Below, piece after piece: positions 18,201 through 25,190 of a DNA stretch of 28,307 nt. Positions within the stretch are counted from its first letter, which is position 1; each line of letters starts with the position of its first letter. The stretch comes from Bacteroidia bacterium (GTDB lineage: Bacteria; Bacteroidota; Bacteroidia; J057; JADKCL01), in the NCBI GenBank assembly GCA_020635905.1, contig JACJYV010000014.1:1-28307 (forward strand), in the 5' to 3' direction. The notes under the pieces were generated by a model. The model was not told the DNA's origin, did no database searches, and saw nothing but the letters and a program-made list of their open reading frames with translations. A program made the position numbers and the translations under genes.

Positions 18201-20845
18201 ATGGTCAGGTTCCAGTAAGGAACAGAGACATTGCCCGTATTTGCATCCCACTGGATCGAATTCTTGTCCACCACAAACCTGTCGAGCGAAGTCAGACTTG
18301 ACGTATTGCGGCGGCAGAGGTAAAGGAAATGGTCGTAGGGGTTGCCCGGGGTGGATTTGGACAGGGCCTGGCCGTGGGTGTAGGTTTGCATCACGTTATT
18401 CCCGTCAAGCAGGGGCTGATCTTTTACCAAAAAGGATAAAATATCGCATTCAAACTTGATTTTGGAGTAATAAATATTTGCCGGGGTGTAAACGCTGGCA
18501 TCGTAATTACTGTAAATCACATAGTACTGGTTGGAGGTTTCCGGAACCCGGATTACACTCATCTCCGACGAGGCCGAAGCCCTTCCGTTCATTCCATTGC
18601 CCGGATTCAGGACCGTTCCATTGGGTCGCACGCAAAATAATTGATTGGGGCCGGGATTGTCAGAATACAGTAAATAAAATTCCACCTGCCCGCACTCATT
18701 CATTGCAGCGGCCCCGGCTCCTGCGCCTCCGTTTCCCCCGAAGGGAACCGTGCTGCCCGTCGGGCCGCTCCAGTCCACCACCGAGCAAATGCTGGGGTTG
18801 ATGCTTCCCATCACCCAATGTTTGATACCCAAACCTGTGGAAATTGGGGGCTGCGGCGCCACATTTACCTGAGCAGTCCCCGAAAAAGTACCCGTACAAT
18901 TTGCGTCACTGAAAGCAGTCAGGGTATAAGTGGTTGAAATAATGGGTGAAACGTAGATGTAATGGGGCGAACTCGTGACCCCGGTTACATTAAAAGTAGT
19001 GGTTCCGTCGGTGTAGGAAAAATTCCACGGGGGGGTGCCGGTCAGGTCGAAGTGGAGAAAGGCTCCGTTACCGGCCACAATATTGGCGTTGCCGCTGATT
19101 ACCGCGGTGGGCGGACCAACGGTAATATATCCTGCTTTGGTTTCCGTGCTGTTGCCTATGGCATTGGATGCGACCAGGGTCACCGCGTAGGTGCCCGGGG
19201 TGTTATAGGTAATGGTGGGGTTCTGCAGGGCAGAAGTGCCCGGCGTTCCGCCGGGAAAAGTCCATGCCCAACTTGTTGGATTGCCCAGACTCTGATCGGT
19301 AAAGCTAACCGTGCTGCCCGTACAAACTGTAAGGGGAGTACCCGAAAAATCGGCCGTGGGAGCGCCCAAACCACAGTTACTGCTGTTCAGAGCGGTCATG
19401 GGGCCGGGACCGCAGGCCATGGTGCCCGTGCTGCGGGTCATTACGTAAAGTCCACCCGCAATTTCGCAAGAGGCCAGCAGATTGCGCTTGGCCACCCCCG
19501 GCGCCACCGAGGCATGCATGGGAGCCAGGGTATTGATCACGTGACCCAGTTGGTGACCGTGACCCAATTCGTGGAGAGCCACCGTTTCGAAGTCAAATTC
19601 GTTGGAAGCAGGCATAGCCGGGCCAAACTGCCAGGTGAAATTGGGCTGAAAAGCAATGTCCAGGTTGGTCACAAACCATTCAGTATTGCCTCCGTTCTGG
19701 CAGGAGCCATAAAAACTCCAGCAAACACCCAAAACGCCGGGCGGAAGGCTGGTGCTCCAAAAGCAGGTGTTTACCCCGTCGGCCGCATTGGTGGCTATGT
19801 TGGTATTCGCGCCAATGTCCCAGTTGATGAAGGTATTGCAGCGCCAGGTGCTGAGAGCCCGCTCGAAGGAAGCCGTGGCATTGGCGTTGGTGGCAAAGGT
19901 GTTATTATAATGCCAGGTAATGCCCCCCGCGCCATTATCGTTGCGGTGACGATTTTGGAAGGCAAACCCGCCGCTGCTCACGTTGAGGTGATTATAATCT
20001 ATGGTCAGGGTTGAGGGGGAATTTGAAGTGCCGCCCACCCCGCTGACCACAGAAAAAATCCCCGTGCCTGCCGAAGCGGGCACTTCCAGGGTGATCTGGG
20101 TGTTGCTCCAGGACAAAATCTGACTGGGCAGGGCTGATACAGGTCCGCCGCCAGCATTGGCGGTGGGAAAAGTCACCTGCCCGGGACTGCCCCCGAATCC
20201 GTTTCCGTTGATGGTGAGGACAGTCTGGGTGCCTGCGGTGAGGGTGGTGGGTGAAAATGAGCTGATGGAAGGCGGGGGAGGATAGGCGCCAGGTCCTACA
20301 TTGAGGAAGTTGCCGCTGCCCACCTGCTGATTTTGGGTGGAGATCTGGGCAACTGCGCTGCGGGCGGCTCCCAGGCCGTTGAAAGTTATAAAAGGCGTAA
20401 AGCCTTTTTTCAGACGCAAATCGTAATAAATCACAGATTGAGGTCCCACAGACATTGCCCAGGTGCTGATATTTTTCACCCCGGTCATGGCATTACCCGA
20501 AACATGGTCGAGAAAATAAATGCCTTTTTGTCCGTGAAAAAGGTTGGGAGCAGGATAAATCTCCAGTTTTTCGCCTGCCACCTGGCCACCTTCCTGGATG
20601 AATTTCAATTGGGTGCCGGCCAGATTGCCTTTCAGGATTGCATTGACCGCCAGGGTATATTCGGTAAAAATGGTGCGATGGGCAGGATCCCAGGCGCTGT
20701 GGGTTTGAATGACTTCTGCTTCAACCACCAGGTCAGAAAGGGCGACCCGCTGCGTGAGGGGAATTTCCACCAACAGACATTCCTGGGCAAATAGGTTTAA
20801 TCCAAAAAGTAAGCAAAAGGAAAGGATGATCAGGCTCTTCATCAT
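15290..20845 (-). CDS. Giant secreted matrixin-like metalloprotease with TIG, PKD, propeller-like, SprB and gliding-motility C-terminal (T9SS) domains
   Basis: 1851 residues. Signal peptide about 1-21 (ending LNLFAQ). A 20-150 domain of the kind often ahead of bacterial matrixins (DLVVEAEVIQTHSAW). An IPT/TIG domain at about 192-283. A zincin domain (about 290-490) with HELGHGHQLGH at 425-435: three His ligands and Glu426 are kept, but the usual Gly before the third His is Gln432. A PKD domain at about 497-577 and a second Ig-like unit follow. About 680-1080 is beta-rich and propeller-like. Four SprB-type repeats (about 1285-1595, each with a TCxGxxDG- or CFGGNNG-type start). Two more PKD domains (about 1596-1758, FGDGNQS and FGDGNYS). 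The end is the gliding-motility-associated domain (FFPTAFTPN ... FDRWG ... GVYAW ... GTVTLLR), a T9SS type B signal. Expected at the cell surface. Two adjacent ATGs make the start uncertain by one codon. Confidence 0.92.
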   Translation of the reverse strand: MMKSLIILSFCLLFGLNLFAQECLLVEIPLTQRVALSDLVVEAEVIQTHSAWDPAHRTIFTEYTLAVNAILKGNLAGTQLKFIQEGGQVAGEKLEIYPAPNLFHGQKGIYFLDHVSGNAMTGVKNISTWAMSVGPQSVIYYDLRLKKGFTPFITFNGLGAARSAVAQISTQNQQVGSGNFLNVGPGAYPPPPSISSFSPTTLTAGTQTVLTINGNGFGGSPGQVTFPTANAGGGPVSALPSQILSWSNTQITLEVPASAGTGIFSVVSGVGGTSNSPSTLTIDYNHLNVSSGGFAFQNRHRNDNGAGGITWHYNNTFATNANATASFERALSTWRCNTFINWDIGANTNIATNAADGVNTCFWSTSLPPGVLGVCWSFYGSCQNGGNTEWFVTNLDIAFQPNFTWQFGPAMPASNEFDFETVALHELGHGHQLGHVINTLAPMHASVAPGVAKRNLLASCEIAGGLYVMTRSTGTMACGPGPMTALNSSNCGLGAPTADFSGTPLTVCTGSTVSFTDQSLGNPTSWAWTFPGGTPGTSALQNPTITYNTPGTYAVTLVASNAIGNSTETKAGYITVGPPTAVISGNANIVAGNGAFLHFDLTGTPPWNFSYTDGTTTFNVTGVTSSPHYIYVSPIISTTYTLTAFSDANCTGTFSGTAQVNVAPQPPISTGLGIKHWVMGSINPSICSVVDWSGPTGSTVPFGGNGGAGAGAAAMNECGQVEFYLLYSDNPGPNQLFCVRPNGTVLNPGNGMNGRASASSEMSVIRVPETSNQYYVIYSNYDASVYTPANIYYSKIKFECDILSFLVKDQPLLDGNNVMQTYTHGQALSKSTPGNPYDHFLYLCRRNTSSLTSLDRFVVDKNSIQWDANTGNVSVPYWNLTISGSPIELNWQQNKLAVIYRNQSANLTDLIIWDANLFSNAVGAYQMVSLGSLILQPDPAGIVLTPASVQSIGFSNNQVFFLRNLEKKVQDIEFSPSGQYLYFTGGGYVAGNFNNVTYLGQIDLNTPYPYAVRLQAQSPPGMVYNSTSGQGCNFTASVTCDTTNRPIAGIQSSYDGHFYFQKRRSDTLFVIPSPDAPLPQFLTPHQVDLSTSLVPNIKLAGGGTFVLPDQIDGYDYSVDGVTVKIKVDIQGCMGCVASTTPQVMSLVSSGGGEKLCMVFANCPDSNLVCVNPDSVYHLYYQGNIIQNAVVGGATTVSPFVFNINYPVNVYVDPVPPSLCDTALPVNLSGWPAGGVFSGTGVVGNTFDPTLAGIGNHWIKYTYTDPVSGCQSADSTLGVVIHCCPSGMIALLNTTDETCAGDGDGSVFLGQLIGIPPFQYSIDGINWQNSGNFTGLSSGSYMGYVTDSAGCMDSVAFVIGSPPAVGFGSSLLGNVSCFGGNNGAVTFGASAGTPPFQFSANNITWQNSNQFSGLAAGVHTFWLQDGNGCKTSTTITLTQPLQLVLSTANVVQPTCGENNGLITLTATGGTGQYQYGYVGGALTFSPNFANLSPGSYDFQVQDVNGCISTLNVQLNSNGDVNGVISQIKPETCEGDADGSLTMTATAGTPPFTYSMDGINFQNSGTFSNLGPGGYTLWVKDANGCLLSKFATVSPGNNPLALFGLDLDPCRLPFDMQVINHSKDALNYSWNFGDGNQSTQFEPAHTFANAGNFTVSLTVSDALGCTDFHSESISLTEPPIAAFASDPAIPAEIWIEDALVIFQNQSQNANNYVWTFGDGNYSREENPDHRYKETGEYCVGLIARNEAGCQDTATQCLITIVRGNVFFPTAFTPNEDHNNDEFRGYTFLEFASWDLQIFDRWGMLIFEGKSQTDAWDGRFHDQHVQEGVYAWTFHGVARNGKKVDRSGTVTLLR

Positions 20846-21107
20846 GAAAAAATCAATTATCGTGTGGTCAGCAAAGGGATAGTTAATTTACGATCCAAAC
20901 CCGAGCCAGCCAAACCATTTATCCGTTAAAAAATACCATTTTAACAAGATTACCGACGGTTTGGGACGGGGAGGCAAATTTCTCTCAGGTTCCATTTGAG
21001 GTAATGCGATTTTTGTGGACCACCACGGATGCTTTTCAGGAAGTTCAGGCTTGCGTACAGCACCTGAAAATTTAATTAATTGGAATCTGTACCATTAACC
21101 AAACGAT

Positions 21108-21956
21108 CTATCCTCCAATCCGCTCTGCTCCGCAGTAAATATTAAAACGATCCTGCCGCAAAAACCCAATCAGGGTCATGCCCGAAGCAGCGGCGGTGTC
21201 CACCGCCAGACTGGACGCGGCCCCTACCGAGGCCATGATGGGAATGCCGGCCCGTACCGCTTTTTGCACCAACTCAAATCCCGCCCGGCCACTGACCCAC
21301 AGCACGCCCTCGCTCAGAGGGACCTTTCCTGCATACAAACTGGCCCCGATCAGTTTGTCCACGGCATTATGGCGGCCAATGTCCTCACGGATCAGCAATG
21401 GCTTGCCGGCCAGATCAAACAGAACCGCGGCATGAATGCCGCCCGTATGCTTAAAAACCGTTTGCTGTTGCTGCATGGACTCACTGAGCCCCAGAATAAA
21501 ATCTGCATTTACCCGCGGAAATCCAGACTGAAGCACGGGACAAGACGACATTTGCAGGGCTTCAATGGAGGCTTTTCCGCATACCCCGCAGCTTGAATTG
21601 GCATAAAAATTTCGTTGCAAAGCTTCCCCATCAAATTCCACCCATGGCTCAAGCCGCACCACCACCACATTTCCCTCTTCCTCCTCGCTTTTGACGTCGA
21701 GGCAGTAGCGCACATCCTGCACATCCTCAGCAGATTGGATGATCCCTTCGCCGTACAAAAATCCCACCGCCAACTCGAAATCATGGCCCGGGGTTCGCAT
21801 GGTCACGGAGAGATTCATTTTGCGGCGTCCGCTTTCCGGCCCGTACCAGATCTGGATTTCCATGGGCTCTTCCACCGCCAGCAGGTCGGGCACAGCCTCA
21901 GATTGGCCTCCTTTAACCCGTTGAATCTGAATGGGATGAACAGAAGTGGATTTCAT
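21108..21956 (-). CDS. fdhD: Formate dehydrogenase accessory sulfurtransferase FdhD
   Basis: 282 residues from the ATG at 21956; an upstream in-frame TTG at 21983 would add nine residues not expected in the family. The conserved SSCGVCGKAS segment holds the two sulfur-carrying cysteines (Cys123 and Cys126). MRTPGHDFELAVGFLYGEGI, FKHTGGIHAAVLFD, REDIGRHNAVDKLIG and SGRAGFELVQKA are all typical FdhD blocks. The protein accepts sulfur from the cysteine desulfurase IscS and passes it to the molybdenum bis-MGD cofactor of formate dehydrogenase in the cytoplasm. No formate dehydrogenase subunit or molybdenum-cofactor gene lies in the window, so its client is elsewhere. Upstream, 20846-21107 on the far side is gene-free. 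It is divergent from the LRR gene, with 84 bases between starts. Confidence 0.94.
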   Translation of the reverse strand: MKSTSVHPIQIQRVKGGQSEAVPDLLAVEEPMEIQIWYGPESGRRKMNLSVTMRTPGHDFELAVGFLYGEGIIQSAEDVQDVRYCLDVKSEEEEGNVVVVRLEPWVEFDGEALQRNFYANSSCGVCGKASIEALQMSSCPVLQSGFPRVNADFILGLSESMQQQQTVFKHTGGIHAAVLFDLAGKPLLIREDIGRHNAVDKLIGASLYAGKVPLSEGVLWVSGRAGFELVQKAVRAGIPIMASVGAASSLAVDTAAASGMTLIGFLRQDRFNIYCGAERIGG

Positions 21957-22002
21957 GTGAATTCTTTGTGGGAATTTAACCAAAAAATCAGGACAAATGG
22001 AA

Positions 22003-22034
22003 TTTCGATCCTTCCTTCAAATTTTGTACCTTCG
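22003..22034 (+). promoter_or_regulatory. Candidate Bacteroidota-type promoter for the LRR gene
   Basis: TACCTTCG at 22027-22034 differs by one base from the Bacteroidota -7 consensus TAnnTTTG. About 20 bases upstream, TTTCG at 22003-22007 is one base from the TTTG -33 element. If used, transcription would begin almost at the ATG at 22041, leaving a very short leader. That makes this a tentative call. Confidence 0.25.
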
Positions 22035-22040
22035 GGTCGT

Positions 22041-22565
22041 ATGAAAACTTCGACCCTTTTTGCCCTTTGGGCAGTTATTTTTATTGGATTATCTGCCCCC
22101 GCTTTTGCTCAGTCTCCCGGCCCACTGGACGCGGAAGAATTGAAATTCAAAAAAACCTACCGTTCACTTGACCGGGCCCTCGCTGAGCCCGAACAGGTGT
22201 TCAAACTTTCCCTGATTGAGCAGGATCTGAAAGCATTGCCTGCAGAAATTGGCAAGCTCAAAAACCTGCAGATCCTTTATTTGAACTCCAACAAACTGAA
22301 GGAACTGCCCGAGGAACTGGGTAACTGCAAAAACCTGCAGGTGATCAATTTGTACAAAAACAAATTGACCGAAATCCCCCCGTTTCTGGGTAAATTCAAG
22401 CACCTGGAGGAAATTTACCTGGGCCACAACAAGATTGTGACGGCTCCCATCTGGATCGGCCAGCTGCGCCACGTAAAACTGATGGACATGACCTCCAATC
22501 CCTTGTACTTTTCCGAAATTGCTTACCTTAAAAAGCAGTTGCCGACCACGGCCATGTCCTTTTAA
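22041..22565 (+). CDS. Small secreted leucine-rich-repeat protein
   Basis: 174 residues from the ATG at 22041. The reading frame stays open far upstream, but that part is antisense to fdhD, and the signal peptide (MKTSTLFALWAVIFIGLSAPAFAQ) fixes the start. After a short N-terminal region (YRSLDRALAEPEQVFKLSL), 23-residue bacterial-type LRRs follow in register: LKALPAEIGKLKNLQILYL, LKELPEELGNCKNLQVINL, LTEIPPFLGKFKHLEEIYL and a final IVTAPIWIGQLRHVKLMDM. Four such repeats make a small solenoid with a degraded last unit (YLKKQLPTTAMSF). There is no enzymatic domain and no T9SS signal, so it is likely periplasmic and binds a protein partner. It converges on the phosphotransferase gene with a 12-base gap. 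Confidence 0.88.
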   Translation: MKTSTLFALWAVIFIGLSAPAFAQSPGPLDAEELKFKKTYRSLDRALAEPEQVFKLSLIEQDLKALPAEIGKLKNLQILYLNSNKLKELPEELGNCKNLQVINLYKNKLTEIPPFLGKFKHLEEIYLGHNKIVTAPIWIGQLRHVKLMDMTSNPLYFSEIAYLKKQLPTTAMSF

Positions 22566-22577
22566 GGAGTATTTCCC

Positions 22578-23570
22578 TTACTCTATCCAATCTTTGGAAT
22601 ATCCTTCCATCAGTTCGAGGTAGGTACGCACCTGCGCGGCCACCTGCTCATCGTTTCCGCTGCCCCGTCGCATGGCGGTGACCTTGGCGCGTACGTTGGC
22701 CATGTAGCATTTATAAAAGGCAAACAGTTGGGGATGAAAAAAATCGTCTGGCGGGGAGAATGCAGCCAGCCAGGAAGTCAGAAAATGATTGGCCAGGTCT
22801 GAATAATGGCGGGCTTCGAGGTCCATGCAAAGGAAAGCCACCTCGTGCAGCACATCTATCTGGCGGAATTCATCGCTGAATTCGATACAATCAAAAATCA
22901 CGGGGTCGGGATAGAGAAAAATATTCCCGCAATGCAGGTCCCCATGGCAATCCCGCACAAATCCGCGGCGAATGCGGTTGTAAAACAATCCCTCATGACG
23001 CAGCAAAAACTGATCGGCCCGGGCGATCATATCCTCCACCCTTTGGTGCCATTCCTGCCCCAGCAATAATTCAATGTCGTTTTCTTCGGACCGCAGGTCA
23101 TTGAAAAGAGGAATGAGGCGGGCAGCAGTTTCTCCATGGGAAATCACCTCAGCTTTTTGGTGAAAACGGGCCAATATCCGGGCCAGAGATTCCATTTGCG
23201 CATTCTCCACCCGCCCCAATCTGAGCTGGTTAACCATTTCCAGACGGGAATCGAGGCGCTTCATCTCAACCACATAATCCACGATTTTTCCATTTCCCGG
23301 CCCGATATACAGCATTTTACCCTCGCTTCGTACCGGCTGCACGGCCAGATACACCTCTGGAGCCAGACGCTGATTGAGCTGCAATTCTCGCCCACAATAC
23401 CGTTGACGATCCTCCAGGGAACTAAAATCCAAAAAGGGCAATTTGACCGGCCTTTTGGCCTTCCAGGCCCGCTCCGCGGACAGGATAACCCATGAAATAT
23501 GGGTTTCAATCACCTCCCCCTGCCCTTCGGGCAGGTTCAGGGCCAGCCGGTCAATTTCGTCGCGGGTCAT
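22578..23570 (-). CDS. Aminoglycoside-phosphotransferase-like kinase-fold protein (COG2187 type)
   Basis: 330 residues from the ATG at 23570. That start overlaps the TGA of the upstream kinase gene as ATGA, which both fixes it and suggests translational coupling; a longer in-frame extension to 23606 would overlap the kinase gene. The protein-kinase/APH fold is shown by RDCHGDLHCGNIFLY, whose HGDLHCGN (209-216) is the catalytic HxDxxxxN loop with Asp211, followed by IFDCIEF with metal-binding Asp227. KAKRPVKLPFLDFSS matches the N-lobe Lys strand. COG2187 proteins are predicted small-molecule or protein kinases of unknown substrate. They are often fused to the P-loop kinase domain encoded just upstream here. 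Their combined size would be close to that of the fused protein. Confidence 0.8.
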   Translation of the reverse strand: MTRDEIDRLALNLPEGQGEVIETHISWVILSAERAWKAKRPVKLPFLDFSSLEDRQRYCGRELQLNQRLAPEVYLAVQPVRSEGKMLYIGPGNGKIVDYVVEMKRLDSRLEMVNQLRLGRVENAQMESLARILARFHQKAEVISHGETAARLIPLFNDLRSEENDIELLLGQEWHQRVEDMIARADQFLLRHEGLFYNRIRRGFVRDCHGDLHCGNIFLYPDPVIFDCIEFSDEFRQIDVLHEVAFLCMDLEARHYSDLANHFLTSWLAAFSPPDDFFHPQLFAFYKCYMANVRAKVTAMRRGSGNDEQVAAQVRTYLELMEGYSKDWIE

Positions 23571-24118
23571 GCCTTTGGGATAATAAATTTCTTCCCGTCG
23601 CCCCAAATATATTGAATCGCCTCCCCAATCATGCGATCCACATCCTCATCGTCCGACGACAATTCCAGATGAGGAAAACGGGGCGGCTCATAAGCAGCTT
23701 TCAACTTCAGGTACACCTGCCAATCCGCATCTGAGTGGTCGCGGGGCACGCTCACCCTTTTTCGGGTGAGATTTTCCCCGGCCTGAACCCGAATCCAGTG
23801 GGCTTGAGCTCCCACGGCACGGGCCGCCTGCTCAAAGCGATCCCGCAGGGATTGCTGGTAAAAGGTGGCGTCGAGCACCAAAGGCAGGCCTTGCTGAACA
23901 GCCTGCTGCATGCGCGCTTCGAGCGCACGATAAACGGCTTCTTTTTCTGCGGGGGAATATTGAGGCTGTGGAAAAATCTCCTTGCGGACCAGGTCACTGG
24001 AAAGATACACGCCCTGAATAGCCGGGGCAAAACGGGAGGCAAAATAGCTTTTGCCCGATCCCGGCAGCCCCATGACAAAAATCACCATGGGAGGTTCTTC
24101 CTTCATAGTATTGGGCAT
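23567..24118 (-). CDS. P-loop kinase, AAA/gluconate-kinase-like (COG0645 type)
   Basis: 183 residues if the ATG at 24118 is used. ATGs at 24106 and 24088 are also possible; 24088 has an AAGGAAG sequence about nine bases upstream and would start directly at MVIFVMGLPGSGKS. The Walker A motif GLPGSGKS is at residues 17-24. YLSSDLVRKEIF gives the DxxR motif typical of small-molecule kinases in this group. VLDATFYQQSLRDRFEQAA is the Walker B-like strand with the DATF motif, and ENLTRKRV supplies lid arginines. The family includes predicted kinases and relatives of zeta toxins, and the substrate is unknown. Its TGA overlaps the ATG of the phosphotransferase gene, making a two-gene unit. It follows a repeat-rich 119-base gap after nuoB. 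Confidence 0.82.
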   Translation of the reverse strand: MPNTMKEEPPMVIFVMGLPGSGKSYFASRFAPAIQGVYLSSDLVRKEIFPQPQYSPAEKEAVYRALEARMQQAVQQGLPLVLDATFYQQSLRDRFEQAARAVGAQAHWIRVQAGENLTRKRVSVPRDHSDADWQVYLKLKAAYEPPRFPHLELSSDDEDVDRMIGEAIQYIWGDGKKFIIPKA

Positions 24119-24230
24119 GAGTAACGAGTAATCAGCAACGAGCCGCGGGTGCAAATCCCACAAGCCAAATGGTTGTTGGTTGTTGGCAACCGTAAACCGT
24201 AAACCGTACTCCCGATTGCTATCGGGAGTA
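24119..24230. repeat. Cluster of short intergenic repeats and hairpins between nuoB and the kinase gene
   Basis: Several low-complexity motifs lie side by side. GAGTAACGAGTAATCAGCAACGAG-like copies of AACGAG (24119-24142) come first. GGTTGTT repeats (24171-24184) run into a GGTTG/CAACC hairpin (24178-24191). CCGTAAA is tandem (24190-24207). A perfect 10-bp stem TACTCCCGAT / ATCGGGAGTA with a TGCT loop covers 24207-24230. The last hairpin lies eight bases past the nuoB stop but has no U-tract on either strand, so it is more like an RNA-stabilising or REP-type element than an intrinsic terminator. Confidence 0.7.
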
Positions 24231-24237
24231 AGCCGTC

Positions 24238-24720
24238 TTAATCCTGGGCTACAGAGTGCTCTTTGCGGATTTTTTCCTGAATGGTTTGCAGGGCGTGGAT
24301 TACTGTTTCGGGGCGGGGAGGACAACCGGGAATATACACATCCACGGGGAGGAAGGTGTCAACCCCCTGAACCACACCGTACACGCGGTGCATACCGCCG
24401 GTGGAAGCGCAGGCGCCCATGGCAATACACCATTTGGGATCGGGCATCTGGTCCCAGATCCTTTTGACCGCATGGGCCATTTTGTAAGTACACCAGCCGG
24501 CCACAATCATCAGGTCGGCCTGGCGGGGAGAAAAGCGGAAAACCTCGCTGCCAAAGCGGGAAACGTCGAAACGGGGTCCGGCGAAAGCCATCATCTCAAT
24601 GGCGCAGCAGGCCAGCCCCATAGGCATGGGCCAAACGGCATTGGAGCGGCCCCAGTTGGTGAGCGCATCCACAGATGTTAAAAGAAAACCTTGTTTGGCG
24701 AGTGCTTTTTCTAAACCCAT
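24238..24720 (-). CDS. nuoB: NADH-quinone oxidoreductase subunit B
   Basis: 160 residues. The subunit carries the terminal 4Fe-4S cluster N2 of complex I. The four ligands are Cys38 and Cys39 (GLACCAIEMM), Cys104 (CIAMGACASTGGM) and Cys133 (VYIPGCPPRP). Their spacing (65 and 29 residues) is the same as in E. coli NuoB. The subunit sits in the peripheral arm at the membrane interface and passes electrons to quinone. Gene order is nuoA then nuoB (48-base gap), but nuoC does not follow; repeats and unrelated kinase genes do. The remaining complex I subunits must be elsewhere. Confidence 0.96.
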   Translation of the reverse strand: MGLEKALAKQGFLLTSVDALTNWGRSNAVWPMPMGLACCAIEMMAFAGPRFDVSRFGSEVFRFSPRQADLMIVAGWCTYKMAHAVKRIWDQMPDPKWCIAMGACASTGGMHRVYGVVQGVDTFLPVDVYIPGCPPRPETVIHALQTIQEKIRKEHSVAQD

Positions 24721-24768
24721 AGCAATTATACTTTACTGAGATTGCTCCCAGATCTAATTCGTGAATGA

Positions 24769-25152
24769 TTAATCCCAGTCCAGACCGCCTTTTTTCAGGA
24801 TATAAATGTAGCCCACAAAGAGGATGGCGACAAAGACCAACATTTCCACCAGCGGAAATGAGCCATAAGCGGCTTCGAGTTCTTTGTACTGCACTGCCCA
24901 GGGATACATAAACACAATCTCGATGTCGAACAGGATGAAGAGCATGGCTACCAGATAAAACTTGATGGAGAAACGCTCATGGGCTGTTCCCACCGGGTCC
25001 ATACCGCTCTCGTAGGCGGATTCCTTAATCTTATTGGGACGCAGGGGACCTAAAACACGGGAGGCTCCGGTCAGCAAAAATGCCACCGCACCAGCAATGA
25101 TGATGAGAATGATGAGGGGTAAATATTCTCCAATTGGGCCAAATTCTTCCAT
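24769..25152 (-). CDS. nuoA: NADH-quinone oxidoreductase subunit A
   Basis: 127 residues with three hydrophobic segments: YLPLIILIIIAGAVAFLLT near the N-terminus, FYLVAMLFILFDIEIVFMYP in the middle, and VEMLVFVAILFVGYIYIL near the C-terminus. The loop ESAYESGMDPVG contains the conserved Y-E-(S/C)-G-(M/V)-(D/E)-P signature, and FDIEIVFMYPW is the second family hallmark. It is a core membrane subunit of complex I near the quinone site. It is downstream of rsmG (38-base gap) and upstream of nuoB on the same strand. Confidence 0.96.
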   Translation of the reverse strand: MEEFGPIGEYLPLIILIIIAGAVAFLLTGASRVLGPLRPNKIKESAYESGMDPVGTAHERFSIKFYLVAMLFILFDIEIVFMYPWAVQYKELEAAYGSFPLVEMLVFVAILFVGYIYILKKGGLDWD

Positions 25153-25190
25153 TCTGCTCGTGGATTAATGAAGCGTAATATTAAACAAAT

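Noticed and set aside
18962..20014. 350-codon open frame on the + strand
   Set aside because: It is antisense to the 1851-residue gene, is biased by that gene's codon use, and has no recognisable domain or signal peptide.
21615..22040. Upstream extension of the LRR gene frame
   Set aside because: This stretch is antisense to fdhD, and the signal peptide begins at 22041.
24207..24230. 10-bp hairpin as an intrinsic terminator for nuoB
   Set aside because: No U-tract follows on either strand, so it was recorded as a repeat/hairpin element instead.
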